Shown here: piece by piece, positions 52,122-60,765 of the stretch
Layout: each line of letters begins with the position of its first letter
How positions within the stretch are numbered: the stretch's first letter is position 1
Origin: Paraburkholderia solisilvae
GTDB taxonomy: Bacteria; Pseudomonadota; Gammaproteobacteria; Burkholderiales; Burkholderiaceae
Assembly (NCBI RefSeq): GCF_902859875.1
Contig: NZ_CADIKF010000001.1
Location: forward strand, 186,001-250,000
Direction of reading: 5' to 3'
Length of the DNA stretch: 64,000 nucleotides
Program-made: the position numbers and the translations under genes
Notes under the pieces: model-generated
Database searches by the model: none
What the model was told of the DNA's origin: nothing
The model's input: the letters and a program-made list of their open reading frames with translations, nothing else

Positions 52122-53015
52122 ATGGAAACGCGCAGCCTCAAATACTTTCTGGCGATTGCGGATGCGGGCAGCGTGACGCGTGCCGCGGATCTGCTCGGCG
52201 TGGCGCAGCCGGCATTGAGCCAGGCGTTGACGCGTATGGAGAAGGAGTGGGGCGTGAAGCTCTTCGAGCGCAGCCGGCGCGGCGCCGCGCTGACGCCCGC
52301 GGGCCTCGCCATCGTCGACGATATTCGCCTCTCGGTCGCGCGCATCGATGCGGCGTCGCTGCGCGCGCGTGCGATCGGCGCGGACCGAGCGGGGCGCCTG
52401 ACGATCGGCTTCGCGTCGGCGGCGCTTTTCGATGTGCTGCCGCGCACCATCGGGTTGCTGCGCGAAGCGGTGCCTGGCGTCGAACTGGTGTTGCGCGAGA
52501 TGAGCAACGCGGAGCAGGTCAACGCGCTGGAGAAAGGCGAAATCGACCTTGGCCTGCTGCACACGCCGGTCGCCGTGAACGGCAGGATGAAGGAAAAGCT
52601 GATTGCGCGCGAGAAGCTGCTGGCGGTGCTGCCCGATTCGTTTCCCCGCAACGGCGATGCGCCGGTGTTCCTGCGCGACCTCGCCGCGCACGGGTTTGTC
52701 TGGTTTCCGCAAGATCAGTTGCCGGTGATTCGCGCGGGCATTCTCAGCGCGTTTCGCCAGGCCGGTTGCGAGATCGGGACCGTGCAGAACGCGAACCGCT
52801 CGCTGACCGTGCTCGCGTGCGTCGCCGCGGGCTGCGGCATCTCGCTGCTGCCGCGCTCGGTGCGCACACTGCAGTTTAGCGGCGTGCGCTTATGCGAAAT
52901 TGCCGATGGCGATGCATTGCCGCGTTTCGAACTGAGCGCGATCTGGCCGGCCCGCGCAAGACCGACGCTGGCGGACCGCTTCGCGGAACTGATCAGGCCT
53001 TACGCGCCGGAGTAA
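52122..53015 (+). CDS. LysR-family transcriptional regulator
   Basis: A 297-residue LysR protein. The helix-turn-helix is METRSLKYFLAIADAGSVTRAADLLGVAQPALSQALTRMEKEWGVKLF, followed by the effector domain from about 90 (GRLTIGFASAALFDVLPRTIGLLREAVPGVELVLREM). It is divergent from the MFS/hydrolase operon and so probably controls it. The spacer carries the direct repeats above. The start ATG 52122 fits the LysR family; the frame is open further upstream. Confidence 0.92.
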   Translation: METRSLKYFLAIADAGSVTRAADLLGVAQPALSQALTRMEKEWGVKLFERSRRGAALTPAGLAIVDDIRLSVARIDAASLRARAIGADRAGRLTIGFASAALFDVLPRTIGLLREAVPGVELVLREMSNAEQVNALEKGEIDLGLLHTPVAVNGRMKEKLIAREKLLAVLPDSFPRNGDAPVFLRDLAAHGFVWFPQDQLPVIRAGILSAFRQAGCEIGTVQNANRSLTVLACVAAGCGISLLPRSVRTLQFSGVRLCEIADGDALPRFELSAIWPARARPTLADRFAELIRPYAPE

Positions 53016-53373
53016 CCGGCGCATGGCTCGACGGGTTGTCAGGCGCCGCATGCGGCGGACGGCCGCCGATCAGCCCGAATTCGACCGGTGCGCGCACGTA
53101 GAACACATGCACGTTCGCGGCCCGCACGATCTCGAGCACACGCTCGGCTTCGTCTTCGGTGACGGCCATCACGATCTGCAGCGGCTGATCGGCAAGCCGC
53201 AGCGCATGCGCCGCGTGATGCGCGCCCGCATGGCCGACCCCTTGCGCGCAGTTGATGACCGTCACGCCGCGAATGCCGAGCTTGTGCACCTGCCCGAGCA
53301 GCCATTCGCAGACGCTCAGATGGCCGTGGCGGCGATCCTGGCCGGTGTAAAAGGTCAGTTGATAGCCATGCAT
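52993..53373 (-). CDS. DUF190 protein, copy 1
   Basis: A 126-residue protein of the DUF190 family with the ferredoxin-like segments YQLTFYTGQDRR, SVCEWLLGQVHKLGIRGVTVINCAQGVG, LADQPLQIVMAVTEDEAERVLEIV. DUF190 proteins are homologous to CutA/PII-like folds and occur beside chloride and fluoride channels in many bacteria; no channel is nearby here. GAGG lies five bases before ATG 53373. The gene ends overlapping the LysR stop on the opposite strand (52993 to 53015), so the two are convergent. Confidence 0.87.
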   Translation of the reverse strand: MHGYQLTFYTGQDRRHGHLSVCEWLLGQVHKLGIRGVTVINCAQGVGHAGAHHAAHALRLADQPLQIVMAVTEDEAERVLEIVRAANVHVFYVRAPVEFGLIGGRPPHAAPDNPSSHAPVTPARKA

Positions 53374-53375
53374 TG

Positions 53376-53870
53376 CTACCTCTTTGCGCGGGCGTGCGCG
53401 CCGTGCGATATCCCGCTCCATGCGGGTTCGACGCCGCGGGGTTCGCTGTTTTGTGCGCCGCTTTTTGCACTGGTTTTTGCGGTGTTTTTTCCGCTTGCAT
53501 ACGGTGCGTGGCCAATTGGCTCGTCACGCGTGCTGCCACGCGCGTATTCGATCGCATCGACGAGCACCGGCGTGAGCTCGGCGACGCGCTCGCGCGTGAT
53601 GCGCACTTCGACCCATTCGCGCATCGGCGCTCGCCCGTACGGTTGAAACGCGAATGCGCGGCCCGCTTCGACCAGGCGCGCGGCCTTGTCGGCCGGCAGC
53701 TTGATCCCGATGCCGCTGCCGTACACGCAAAAGGCGAGATGCGTACCGACAAAAGCGGCCGGGCAGCCGAACATCGTGCCTTCGCGCACAGCGGGATCGA
53801 GATGCCGGACGCGCGCGAACACCGCGTCGAAGAGGCCCAGATCGTGCAACAGTCGAGGCGCGTCTTTCAT
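53376..53870 (-). CDS. TfoX/Sxy N-terminal-domain-like protein
   Basis: A 164-residue protein. The first 105 residues have GTMFGCPAAFVGTHLAFCVYG and IGIKLPADKAARLVEAGRAFAFQPYGRAPMREWVEV, the fold seen in TfoX N-terminal-like proteins. The tail (115-164) is disordered and Lys/Ser/Ala-rich (GKNTAKTSAKSG). It lies between two DUF190 genes and only two bases from the first, which suggests co-transcription. TfoX in Haemophilus activates competence; the role of this stand-alone domain is unknown. Confidence 0.8.
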   Translation of the reverse strand: MKDAPRLLHDLGLFDAVFARVRHLDPAVREGTMFGCPAAFVGTHLAFCVYGSGIGIKLPADKAARLVEAGRAFAFQPYGRAPMREWVEVRITRERVAELTPVLVDAIEYARGSTRDEPIGHAPYASGKNTAKTSAKSGAQNSEPRGVEPAWSGISHGAHARAKR

Positions 53871-53977
53871 GTCTGTCTCCTTTTCTGCTGGAGCCCGCGG
53901 GTGCGTGTTGCGTGCGGCGCGATGCGATGCGATGCGCGAAGGGCCATGTGCGCAACGCTTTGCGACGCTCGCGGTCT

Positions 53978-54334
53978 CTAGCGGTATTGCGTCGTTTCGG
54001 ATGCCGTGCCGCCGGGTTCGTCGCCTGGCAGCGCGAACTCGACCGGGCTACGGGTGTAGAAGAGCGTGATTTCGCACTGCCGCAGACGCTCGAGCAACGT
54101 ATCGATGCGGGATTCATCGGCAGCGACGGTGATGGCGACCGGCTGATCGACCAGTTCGAAGAAGCGGGCCGCATGGTATTTGCCGTGCCGGTCGATGCTC
54201 TCGCTCGCCTCGATCACGGTGGCGCCCTGAATGCCGGCCTTCGCGGTTTCGTCCAGCACCCATTGGACGACTGTCATGTGGTTCGTGCGGACGCAGCGGC
54301 TGTCCGCGTACACCGTCAGCTGGCTGCCTTTCAT
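53978..54334 (-). CDS. DUF190 protein, copy 2
   Basis: A 118-residue DUF190 paralogue: MKGSQLTVYADSRCVRTNH, TVVQWVLDETAKAGIQGATVIEASES, FFELVDQPVAITVAADESRI and LFYTRSPVEFALPG. It resembles copy 1 in VFYVRAPVEFGL versus LFYTRSPVEFAL. GGAGAG lies six bases before ATG 54334. The order DUF190, TfoX-like, DUF190 suggests duplication and a shared role. Confidence 0.88.
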   Translation of the reverse strand: MKGSQLTVYADSRCVRTNHMTVVQWVLDETAKAGIQGATVIEASESIDRHGKYHAARFFELVDQPVAITVAADESRIDTLLERLRQCEITLFYTRSPVEFALPGDEPGGTASETTQYR

Positions 54335-54540
54335 GGAAGGCTCTCCGGTAAGACCCGAACGGATGCATCGGCCGCGCAGGCGGTATGCGCGTTGCCGCGG
54401 TCGCGGTGCTCAACGCAGATTACGCCTCGCGATCTGGCGAAACAAGCGGACTTGTATGTGCGGGCCTGCGCGGCCGGTTGCTGGGGCTATGGCCGTTGCT
54501 GCCGCGACGGGGGCTGGTAAGCGAACTGCGAGGGGCGGCT

Positions 54541-54566
54541 GCGAAAGCTAACTGCGAAAGCTAACT
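54541..54566. repeat. two tandem copies of GCGAAAGCTAACT
   Basis: Two adjacent identical 13-bp units (54541-54553 and 54554-54566) in the spacer after the alpha/beta hydrolase stop. Probably slippage; no gene uses it. Confidence 0.6.
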
Positions 54567-54604
54567 GCCAGGGCCAGTCGCAAAGGCACGCGCCACGAAA
54601 TCGG

Positions 54605-55387
54605 TTACCAGGCCGACAGGAACTCGCCCAGCACAGTCAGATAAAGCTCGGGCTCCTCGATGTTCGGAAAATGGCCCGAGCGCTTCATTTCGATGAATTC
54701 CGCATGCGGAATCCGCTCGGCGCAGTCGCGTCCGTCCTGCACGGAGTTGAGCACGTCGTACTTGCCGGACATCACGAGCGTATGCGCCTTGATGGCCGGC
54801 AGCATCGGACGGAAATCGAAACCGGTCAGCGCGCCGCTCGCAGCCGCCATGCCGGTCTCGTCGAGTGGCATGCTGAATACCCGCTGCGCGCATGCGGCCT
54901 TGAGTTCCGCACTCGCGTAAGGGCCGAACGCCCGATCCATCAGAAAGCGCTGCTTTTCTTCGAATGAGCGGTTCGCCAGTTCATCGGCATGCTCGGCGAG
55001 CAAGCGCGCCGACGACGACGTTGTGCCGTGGCTCTTCGGTACGATCAGCGCGACGCTGTGCACGCGCTCCGGTTGGGCGGTCGCGACGCCTTGCGCGGTG
55101 TAGCTGCCCATCGACGCGCCGATCAGGTTGATTTCGCCGTAGCCGAGCGTGTCGGCGAGCGCGAACACGTCGTCGATGTGATCTTGCAGCGTGTAGTGCG
55201 CGGGCTTCGTCGAGGCGCCATGACCGCGCGCGTCGAACGCGACGGTCGTGAAGAACGGGCTGAAATGGCGGACCTCTTCTTCCCAGATCTGCAAACGGTC
55301 GCCAAGGCCATGAAGCAGCAGCAGCGGCGGCCCGTTTCCTTCGATCGATACGTTCAGGTCGATACCGTTCGCGCGGATGATTGGCAT
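54605..55387 (-). CDS. alpha/beta-fold hydrolase
   Basis: A 260-residue alpha/beta hydrolase. Oxyanion region LLLLHGLGDR; the nucleophile elbow GASMGS (Ser in INLIGASMGSYTAQ); Asp in VMSGKYDVLNSVQD; and His in MKRSGHFPNIE. It probably hydrolyses an ester or enol lactone, as in 3-oxoadipate enol-lactonase relatives. ATG 55387 gives the usual start MPIIRANGIDLNVSIEG; its ribosome site is weak. Confidence 0.88.
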   Translation of the reverse strand: MPIIRANGIDLNVSIEGNGPPLLLLHGLGDRLQIWEEEVRHFSPFFTTVAFDARGHGASTKPAHYTLQDHIDDVFALADTLGYGEINLIGASMGSYTAQGVATAQPERVHSVALIVPKSHGTTSSSARLLAEHADELANRSFEEKQRFLMDRAFGPYASAELKAACAQRVFSMPLDETGMAAASGALTGFDFRPMLPAIKAHTLVMSGKYDVLNSVQDGRDCAERIPHAEFIEMKRSGHFPNIEEPELYLTVLGEFLSAW

Positions 55388-55493
55388 GCTGGAAGCGGAT
55401 GAGTGGTGAATTGAAGGGGCTGACGCGCGGCGCCGGCTCTCCCAATACCGATAACAACCGGTCGCGTGCAAAAATTCCGCGGCCGCCGCGGGC

Positions 55494-56069
55494 CTACGTC
55501 AAATCGTGAAGCGGCTTGTCAGTCGGTGCGCCGACGCGGAACTGGTCGAATTCGACGTTAAGGCCGTCGCGCTCCGGCGTACAGCACATGGGCCCGACGA
55601 AATAACTGGCGGCATGCGGGAAGGGCGCAAGCCGCAGCAGCGGCCAGTGCGCGCCGTCGGTCGAGTACTGCAGACGCAGCACGCGTTCGGCGACGGTTGC
55701 GCGCAGCCAGAAGCCATCGACGGGATCGATGCGCGTGCCGGTTGCCCAATCGGACTGATCGACGGTCAACACACTGCTGAGCATCAGCGCGCCATCGGTG
55801 AATTCGACACCGGCCTTGACCCATTGCGCCGCATCGATGCGCACCATCAGGCCGGCCTGGTCATAAAGCGTTTCGAACCGGCCGCGCACGCGGACCTGCG
55901 CGGTGAATCCGCCCATGGTGCGCGTGCCGAAGCAATGACCGGTATCGCGCGTGAAGCCATAGTGGGTCTCGCGCCAGAAGTCCGTTGCGCGGTCGGTCGT
56001 CACGTGCAGCCGCTCGCTTTCAAGCGACCAGCTCGCGGGTTCGTTCAGCCATTCGCATTGTTCGAACAC
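55494..56069 (-). CDS. DUF1349 family protein
   Basis: A 191-residue protein of the DUF1349/concanavalin-like type: the sequence FEQCEWLNEPASWSLES, TDRATDFWRETHYG, GLMVRIDAAQWVKAGVEF, and LQYSTDGAHWPLLRLAPFP. Family function is unknown, a lectin-like beta sandwich. The start is GTG 56069 with GAGGAG six bases upstream. It is 106 bp upstream of the hydrolase on the same strand. Confidence 0.85.
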   Translation of the reverse strand: MFEQCEWLNEPASWSLESERLHVTTDRATDFWRETHYGFTRDTGHCFGTRTMGGFTAQVRVRGRFETLYDQAGLMVRIDAAQWVKAGVEFTDGALMLSSVLTVDQSDWATGTRIDPVDGFWLRATVAERVLRLQYSTDGAHWPLLRLAPFPHAASYFVGPMCCTPERDGLNVEFDQFRVGAPTDKPLHDLT

Positions 56070-56199
56070 TTCCGTCTCCTCGATGTGCGGGCAATCCGTG
56101 CGGGCAATCGCAAGGATAAAGCAAGCGTGCTGCGTGGGAATAGCGCTTGCTTGATGCGATATCGATCAAGCGCCGCGTGCGCGCAACAGGGAGAGCATC

Positions 56200-56352
56200 A
56201 TGCCGCTGAAGAGAGGGACGTCGAAGGAAACCGTCGGCCAGAACATCAAGACCGAAAAGAAGCAGGGCAAATCGCAGAAGCAGGCGGTCGCGATTGCGCT
56301 GAATCAGGCGCGCAAGTCGGGCGCGAAGATTCCGAAGAAGAGCGAGAAGTGA
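56200..56352 (+). CDS. small basic DUF6496-like protein
   Basis: A 50-residue protein, MPLKRGTSKETVGQNIKTEK, KQGKSQKQAVAIALNQARKSG. Nearly one third is Lys/Arg. AGGGAGAG precedes ATG 56200. It matches the short conserved proteins called DUF6496 in proteobacterial genomes; function is unknown, perhaps nucleic-acid binding. Confidence 0.75.
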   Translation: MPLKRGTSKETVGQNIKTEKKQGKSQKQAVAIALNQARKSGAKIPKKSEK

Positions 56353-56436
56353 CAGGCGCAAGGCACGGCCCGGCCGTTCGATAGCCGTGCTGCGCGCGCT
56401 TCGTATGATGGATTCGGTGCTGCGTTATTTTCCGGT

Positions 56437-56856
56437 TCAGGTGCGGTCCTTGTCGAACTCGGTGCGCACGCCGGCCGGCAGCCACGGCTCGCGATGGCAG
56501 CACCAGAGTTCGTACGTCGGTTCGAAGATGCCGGTGCGATCGAACGAGCCGAGCGGTATGTCGAGCTCCGACCCGTCGCCGTATTCCATGTAGGCAACCG
56601 ACCCGCACGCCGGACAGAAATGCCGGCGGCCCAACGGCGAACTCTTCCACGCCCGCGTGTCGCCCGACCATTCGATATCGTCGCGCTCGTATATCGCGTA
56701 TGAGCCGAACGCCGAACCGTGGATGCGGCGGCACGTCATGCAATGACAGATCCCGACGCGCTTCGGTTCGCCCTTCGCGCGAAAGCGCAGCGCGCCGCAC
56801 GCGCACCCGCCGTCATACAGCGGCTGTTGCGAAGGTGTGTATGGGAACGTTTCCAT
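56437..56856 (-). CDS. GFA family protein
   Basis: A 139-residue glutathione-dependent formaldehyde-activating-like (GFA, CENP-V) protein. The zinc ligands are visible: CAC at 18-20, CHCMTC at 37-42 and CPAC at 81-84. It also has the family run GSYAIYERDDIEWSGD and GSFDRTGIFEPTYELW. GFA domains are spread widely and only a few are known to help the formaldehyde-glutathione reaction. Whether this one does is unknown. Confidence 0.9.
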   Translation of the reverse strand: METFPYTPSQQPLYDGGCACGALRFRAKGEPKRVGICHCMTCRRIHGSAFGSYAIYERDDIEWSGDTRAWKSSPLGRRHFCPACGSVAYMEYGDGSELDIPLGSFDRTGIFEPTYELWCCHREPWLPAGVRTEFDKDRT

Positions 56857-57224
56857 GCGGCCTCCATATTGAGGATAGCGAGTTCATTAACCTTAGACGA
56901 TAAGGATTCCGTTCAATTTCGGATGTGCATTGTTATGACATGCCAGTGACAGCGTGCGCTTAAGTTGGTGCGGTATGACGGCAGGAATTGCCGGGCACCG
57001 TCGCCTGCTGGGGCAGAAGTTTCCGACAGCTGGACGCATATCAAAAAGAAGTACGAGGCGGGATGCGTACGGATTGAAATAACCGATTTGCCGCATTAGG
57101 ATGGGGTCCCCGGACGAGGACCTGTTCTTGCTGAGCGCCTTGCAGGACAACGGGTATCGTCAGATTTAAACGTTGCCGTCGCAGCCATCCGGCAGACGGC
57201 TCACCCGTCGATCAGGAGACTCGC
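56857..57224. other. 368-bp intergenic region, no gene seen
   Basis: A moderately AT-rich stretch between a minus-strand and a plus-strand gene. The crossing minus-strand frame has no domain and no good ribosome site. Likely holds the divergent promoters. Confidence 0.4.
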
Positions 57225-57422
57225 ATGCTAAGCCCCCATGAGTTTGCAACGCTCATGCTCGTCAAGCACGCCGAACAATCTGTGAATTTCGATCTGGCTG
57301 ACCTTCATACACTCGTCGAACGCAAGCTCGTCGAGTTCGAGAGCGGCGCCTCCATAGCCGAACAGCCGCGTATTACCGACCGCGGCCATGCGTTGCTCGC
57401 GCGCTTTCACGCGCTTCGTTAA
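57225..57422 (+). CDS. small conserved hypothetical protein
   Basis: A 65-residue protein, MLSPHEFATLMLVKHAEQSV then TLVERKLVEFESG and PRITDRGHALLARFHAL, which has the look of a compact winged-helix or transcription-factor fragment. CAGGAGA lies seven bases before ATG 57225. It precedes the phasin by 58 bp and may share its transcript. Confidence 0.65.
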   Translation: MLSPHEFATLMLVKHAEQSVNFDLADLHTLVERKLVEFESGASIAEQPRITDRGHALLARFHALR

Positions 57423-57480
57423 ACCGATATAGCGGCGCCGCGCTTGCGTCACCGGCGCCCGCCTCAATGAGGGCTGTGAA

Positions 57481-58038
57481 ATGACTTATCTTTCCCCCGA
57501 ACAATTCGCCGACGCGCAAAAGGCGAACATCGACGCGACCTACCGGTTCGCAAACGAAGCCTTCAACGGCTTCGAAAAACTCGTGTCGCTGAACTTGAAA
57601 ACGATCAGGACGTCGCTCGATGTGCAAGCCGCGCGCTGGCAGAGCGCGCTGTCGGGCAACGGGATGCAGGCGTTCTTCGAGGTCCCGCCCGGCACAGAGC
57701 CGCTCGCCGAGCGGATAGCCGCGTACAACCGTCAGGTGTTCGAGATCCTGGCGAGTGCGCAAGCCGCGCTCGCGGAGCAAGCCGGCGCTCAATACCAGCG
57801 CGAGGCGCGCAAGGTCCAGACGGGCATCGACGAAGCGGCGAAGAGCGGGCCGGTTGGGTCCGAGGCGGCGGTAGCCGCGTTGAACTCGATGATCCACGCA
57901 ACCAACTCGTGGTATGACAGTTTGTTCAAGACCGCGCGTCAGGCGGTGGAAACGGCGGAATCCAATATGAATGTCGTGGCAAACACGGCGAAGCGCGCGC
58001 AGTCGGCGACGCCGCATGCCGCGGCCGGCAGGAAGTAA
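57481..58038 (+). CDS. phaP: phasin
   Basis: A 185-residue phasin, coating polyhydroxyalkanoate granules. It begins MTYLSPEQFADAQKANIDAT followed by FNGFEKLVSLNLKTIRTSLDV, the typical phasin_2 pattern, then long amphipathic helices and an Ala/Lys-rich tail (AKRAQSATPHAAAGRK). It lies after a small gene and before a strong terminator-like hairpin. PHB storage is common in this bacterial group. Confidence 0.93.
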   Translation: MTYLSPEQFADAQKANIDATYRFANEAFNGFEKLVSLNLKTIRTSLDVQAARWQSALSGNGMQAFFEVPPGTEPLAERIAAYNRQVFEILASAQAALAEQAGAQYQREARKVQTGIDEAAKSGPVGSEAAVAALNSMIHATNSWYDSLFKTARQAVETAESNMNVVANTAKRAQSATPHAAAGRK

Positions 58039-58218
58039 CGGCGCGGCGACGGCGAGCGACGTAACGCGGCAGACAGGTTGGCGTGCGTCGCGCGGCAGTG
58101 CGGCTGAACCGCCCGCTGCCCGCGGCAAGCTGCGCGCGGCAAGCGATGAGGATTCGACGATCAAGCTTCGATGACCGTGTAGTAACCCGGGCGCGATCCC
58201 CGCGTCCAGGCGCTTTTC

Positions 58219-58247
58219 GGGCCCGCTATCTGGTGGGCCTTTTTTTA
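58219..58247 (+). terminator. rho-independent terminator after the phasin gene
   Basis: A stem formed by GGCCC (58220-58224) and GGGCC (58235-58239) with a ten-base loop, followed by a run of seven T. About 180 bp after the phasin stop. Confidence 0.75.
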
Positions 58248-58316
58248 TCTGAACGGATCATGCTGTGCGGCCGCACGGCCGGCGTGCCCGTGCCGGCCGT
58301 GTGTGCCGCTTTCCGG

Positions 58317-58898
58317 CTAGCCGCGCGGCACGAGTGCATCGACCAGCGCGGTCGCGGTTTGCCGCAAGCGCTTCGGATCTTCGTAGACCCGTTCCATTAC
58401 CGCGATTCCGCGCGTCATCGTGATGATGATCGAGGCGGCCTGCTGCGGCGGCACCGCGAGTTGCGCACGTGCTTCCTTCGTATTCAGCACCGCGAGCACC
58501 GTGGCTTCGAGTTCGTTCAGCATGCTTTGCACCGCATCGCGCACGCGCGGTGAATCAGGGTCGATCTCGACCGCGGTCTTGGTCGACAGGCACCCGCGCG
58601 TGGGTGTGCCATGCGAGATCGAACGGATTGCAAACGTGAAAAACGAAACCAGCGCGTCGCGCAGGTCTGGCTTGTCGAGCGCCTTGCGTGCGTCCGCGAT
58701 AAAGCGCCCGGTGTAGCGCTCGAACACGCGGATAAAGATTTCTTCCTTGTCGCCGTATGCGTTGTACAGCGAACCGCGCTGCACGCCGGTCGCCTCGGCG
58801 AGGTCGAGCATCGACGTCGAGCGGAAACCCTTGCGCCAGAAAACCTCGAGCGCGTCGGTAAACGCGCTGTCTTCATCGAACTGTCGGACTCCTGCCAT
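58317..58898 (-). CDS. TetR-family transcriptional regulator
   Basis: A 193-residue TetR/AcrR protein. The head MAGVRQFDEDSAFTDALEVFWRKGFRST leads into the helix-turn-helix LDLAEATGVQRGSLYNAYGDKEEIF. The C-terminal region resembles the TetR_C domain of NemR-like regulators, with a cysteine in SHGTPTRGCLSTKTAVEID. That Cys suggests redox or electrophile sensing, by analogy with NemR, but I cannot confirm it. AGAGGA lies a few bases before ATG 58898. Confidence 0.88.
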   Translation of the reverse strand: MAGVRQFDEDSAFTDALEVFWRKGFRSTSMLDLAEATGVQRGSLYNAYGDKEEIFIRVFERYTGRFIADARKALDKPDLRDALVSFFTFAIRSISHGTPTRGCLSTKTAVEIDPDSPRVRDAVQSMLNELEATVLAVLNTKEARAQLAVPPQQAASIIITMTRGIAVMERVYEDPKRLRQTATALVDALVPRG

Positions 58899-59037
58899 GG
58901 TTTTCCTCTTCTGACGAACCGGTACGCGGCTATTTTGACATCGTTGCCGAAAATGCGCAAAGCTCAATTTTCATTGAAGCGATGCGAACCCTTTCGTGCG
59001 ATTTGATGCCCGGCATCGGCGCCAACGATAGCAAAGC

Positions 59038-60765
59038 TTATGCAGTGGCCGGGTCGATGAAACCTTTGAGCATAGCCAATGTATCGGCGTCCTCGATGTG
59101 TTTGTCGGTGCGCCAGCGCAGCATGCGTGGGAATCTGACAGCGACGCCGGATTTATGCCGCGTGCTCGCCTGGATGCCTTCAAAGCCGATTTCGAAGACG
59201 AGCGTCGGCGTGACGCTGCGCACCGGTCCGAATTTTTCGACGGTCGTTCTGCGCACGATCGCGTCGACCTCGCGCATTTCGTCGTCGGTCAGACCCGAGT
59301 ACGCCTTCGCGAACGGCACGAGCGTGCGCACGCCGTTCGCTTCGTCCCACACGGCGAAGGTGAAATCCGTATAAAGGCTCGCACGGCGGCCATGACCACG
59401 TTGCGCATAAACGAGCACCGCATCGACCGCATAGGGGTCGATTTTCCATTTCCACCATGTGCCGGCCGCTTTGGTGCGACCGACGCCGTACAGCGATTGC
59501 TGTTCCTTCAGCATCAATCCTTCGACGCCGCGGGCGCGGCTTTGCGCGCGCAATGCGGCGAGCATCGACCAGCTGCTCGCGTCGACGCGTGGCGATACGC
59601 GCAGCAGATCGCGCGCAAGCGTATCGGCTAGCGACGTGGCCAGCGCGTCGAGCTGCGCGCGCCGGCCGATGAGCGGCGTCATCCGCTGATCGGCGCCGTG
59701 CGCTTCGAGCAGGTCGTACGCGAGAAACGCGGCGGGCGAATCGGCCAGCACCTTTTTTGTCAGCGATTTGCGCGTGATGCGGGGCTGCAGGCGCGCGAAC
59801 GGCAGCGGCGCTTGCGCGCCGGGTTGCCAGGCGAGGATTTCGCCGTCGAGCACGAAGCCATCGGGAAGCGCATCGCCGAGCGCGACGACTTCGGGAAAAC
59901 GCTCGGTGATCAGGTCCTCGCCGCGTGACCAGATCCATACGCGGCCATCGCGCTTTACGACCTGCGCGCGTATGCCGTCCCACTTCCATTCGACAAGCCA
60001 ATGCGTAGGATCGCCTAGCGTCTCGGGTGCGCTCTGCAGCGGATGCGCAAGAAAGAACGGATACGGCAGCGCGCGTTCGGCTTCGTGCGGGTCCTGCGCG
60101 GACTGCGGCGTTCCTGTGGCGCCGGCCGCGTGAGCACTGTCCGTGTCGCCGCGGCTCTTCTGGCCGGAGGTCCCGGCGGGCGCGATCAGCCGCAGATAAC
60201 GGGCTGCGTCGGGCGGCTGCCGCGCATCGGTCCAGCCGACCATTCGTTGCGCGATCAACTTGTGGTCGACACCCGCGACATCGGCGAGCGCGCGCACCAC
60301 GAGCTGCCGCGCGACGCCGACGCGAAAGCCGCCGCCGATCAGTTTCGTCAACAGGAAGCGGCCGCTCCAGTCGAGTTCGTCCCAGTATGCGACAAGGCGC
60401 GTACGCAAGGTGTCGGGCGTGGCGCCGCGCAAAGTCAGCACGCGCTCCTCGATCCATTGTGTGAGGCCGAGCCCGGATGTGCGTGCGGCGGGCGGCAGGA
60501 CATGCGCGATGGTTTCGGCGAGATCGCCGACTGCCTGGTACGACTCGTCGAAGAGCCATTCCGGCAGGCCGGCGCGCTCGCGTGCGATCTCGGTCAGCAG
60601 GCGCGTGGGCACCGTTTGCCGCGGCTTGCCGCCGGCGAGGAAGTACGACGCCCACGCGGCATCTTCCGGCGGCGCGACGGAGAAATAGGTGGTCAGCGCA
60701 TCGAGTTTGTCGCGCGTGGACGTCGTCGCGTCGAGCGCTGCGTAGAGCGCGGCAAAGCGCTTCAT
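59038..60765 (-). CDS. ATP-dependent DNA ligase
   Basis: A 575-residue bacterial ATP-dependent DNA ligase. The N-terminal helical DNA-binding domain spans 1-200; the adenylation domain has the nucleotide-attaching Lys261 in EWKWDGIRA, DLITERFPEVV, DGFVLDGEILAW and KIDPYAVDAVLVYA; the OB-fold ends in PRMLRWRTDKHIEDADTL. It seals nicks in double-strand break or recombination repair. It overlaps the upstream exonuclease by four bases. A disordered insert (200-235) rich in Gly, Thr, Ala and Gln is unusual. Confidence 0.94.
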   Translation of the reverse strand: MKRFAALYAALDATTSTRDKLDALTTYFSVAPPEDAAWASYFLAGGKPRQTVPTRLLTEIARERAGLPEWLFDESYQAVGDLAETIAHVLPPAARTSGLGLTQWIEERVLTLRGATPDTLRTRLVAYWDELDWSGRFLLTKLIGGGFRVGVARQLVVRALADVAGVDHKLIAQRMVGWTDARQPPDAARYLRLIAPAGTSGQKSRGDTDSAHAAGATGTPQSAQDPHEAERALPYPFFLAHPLQSAPETLGDPTHWLVEWKWDGIRAQVVKRDGRVWIWSRGEDLITERFPEVVALGDALPDGFVLDGEILAWQPGAQAPLPFARLQPRITRKSLTKKVLADSPAAFLAYDLLEAHGADQRMTPLIGRRAQLDALATSLADTLARDLLRVSPRVDASSWSMLAALRAQSRARGVEGLMLKEQQSLYGVGRTKAAGTWWKWKIDPYAVDAVLVYAQRGHGRRASLYTDFTFAVWDEANGVRTLVPFAKAYSGLTDDEMREVDAIVRRTTVEKFGPVRSVTPTLVFEIGFEGIQASTRHKSGVAVRFPRMLRWRTDKHIEDADTLAMLKGFIDPATA

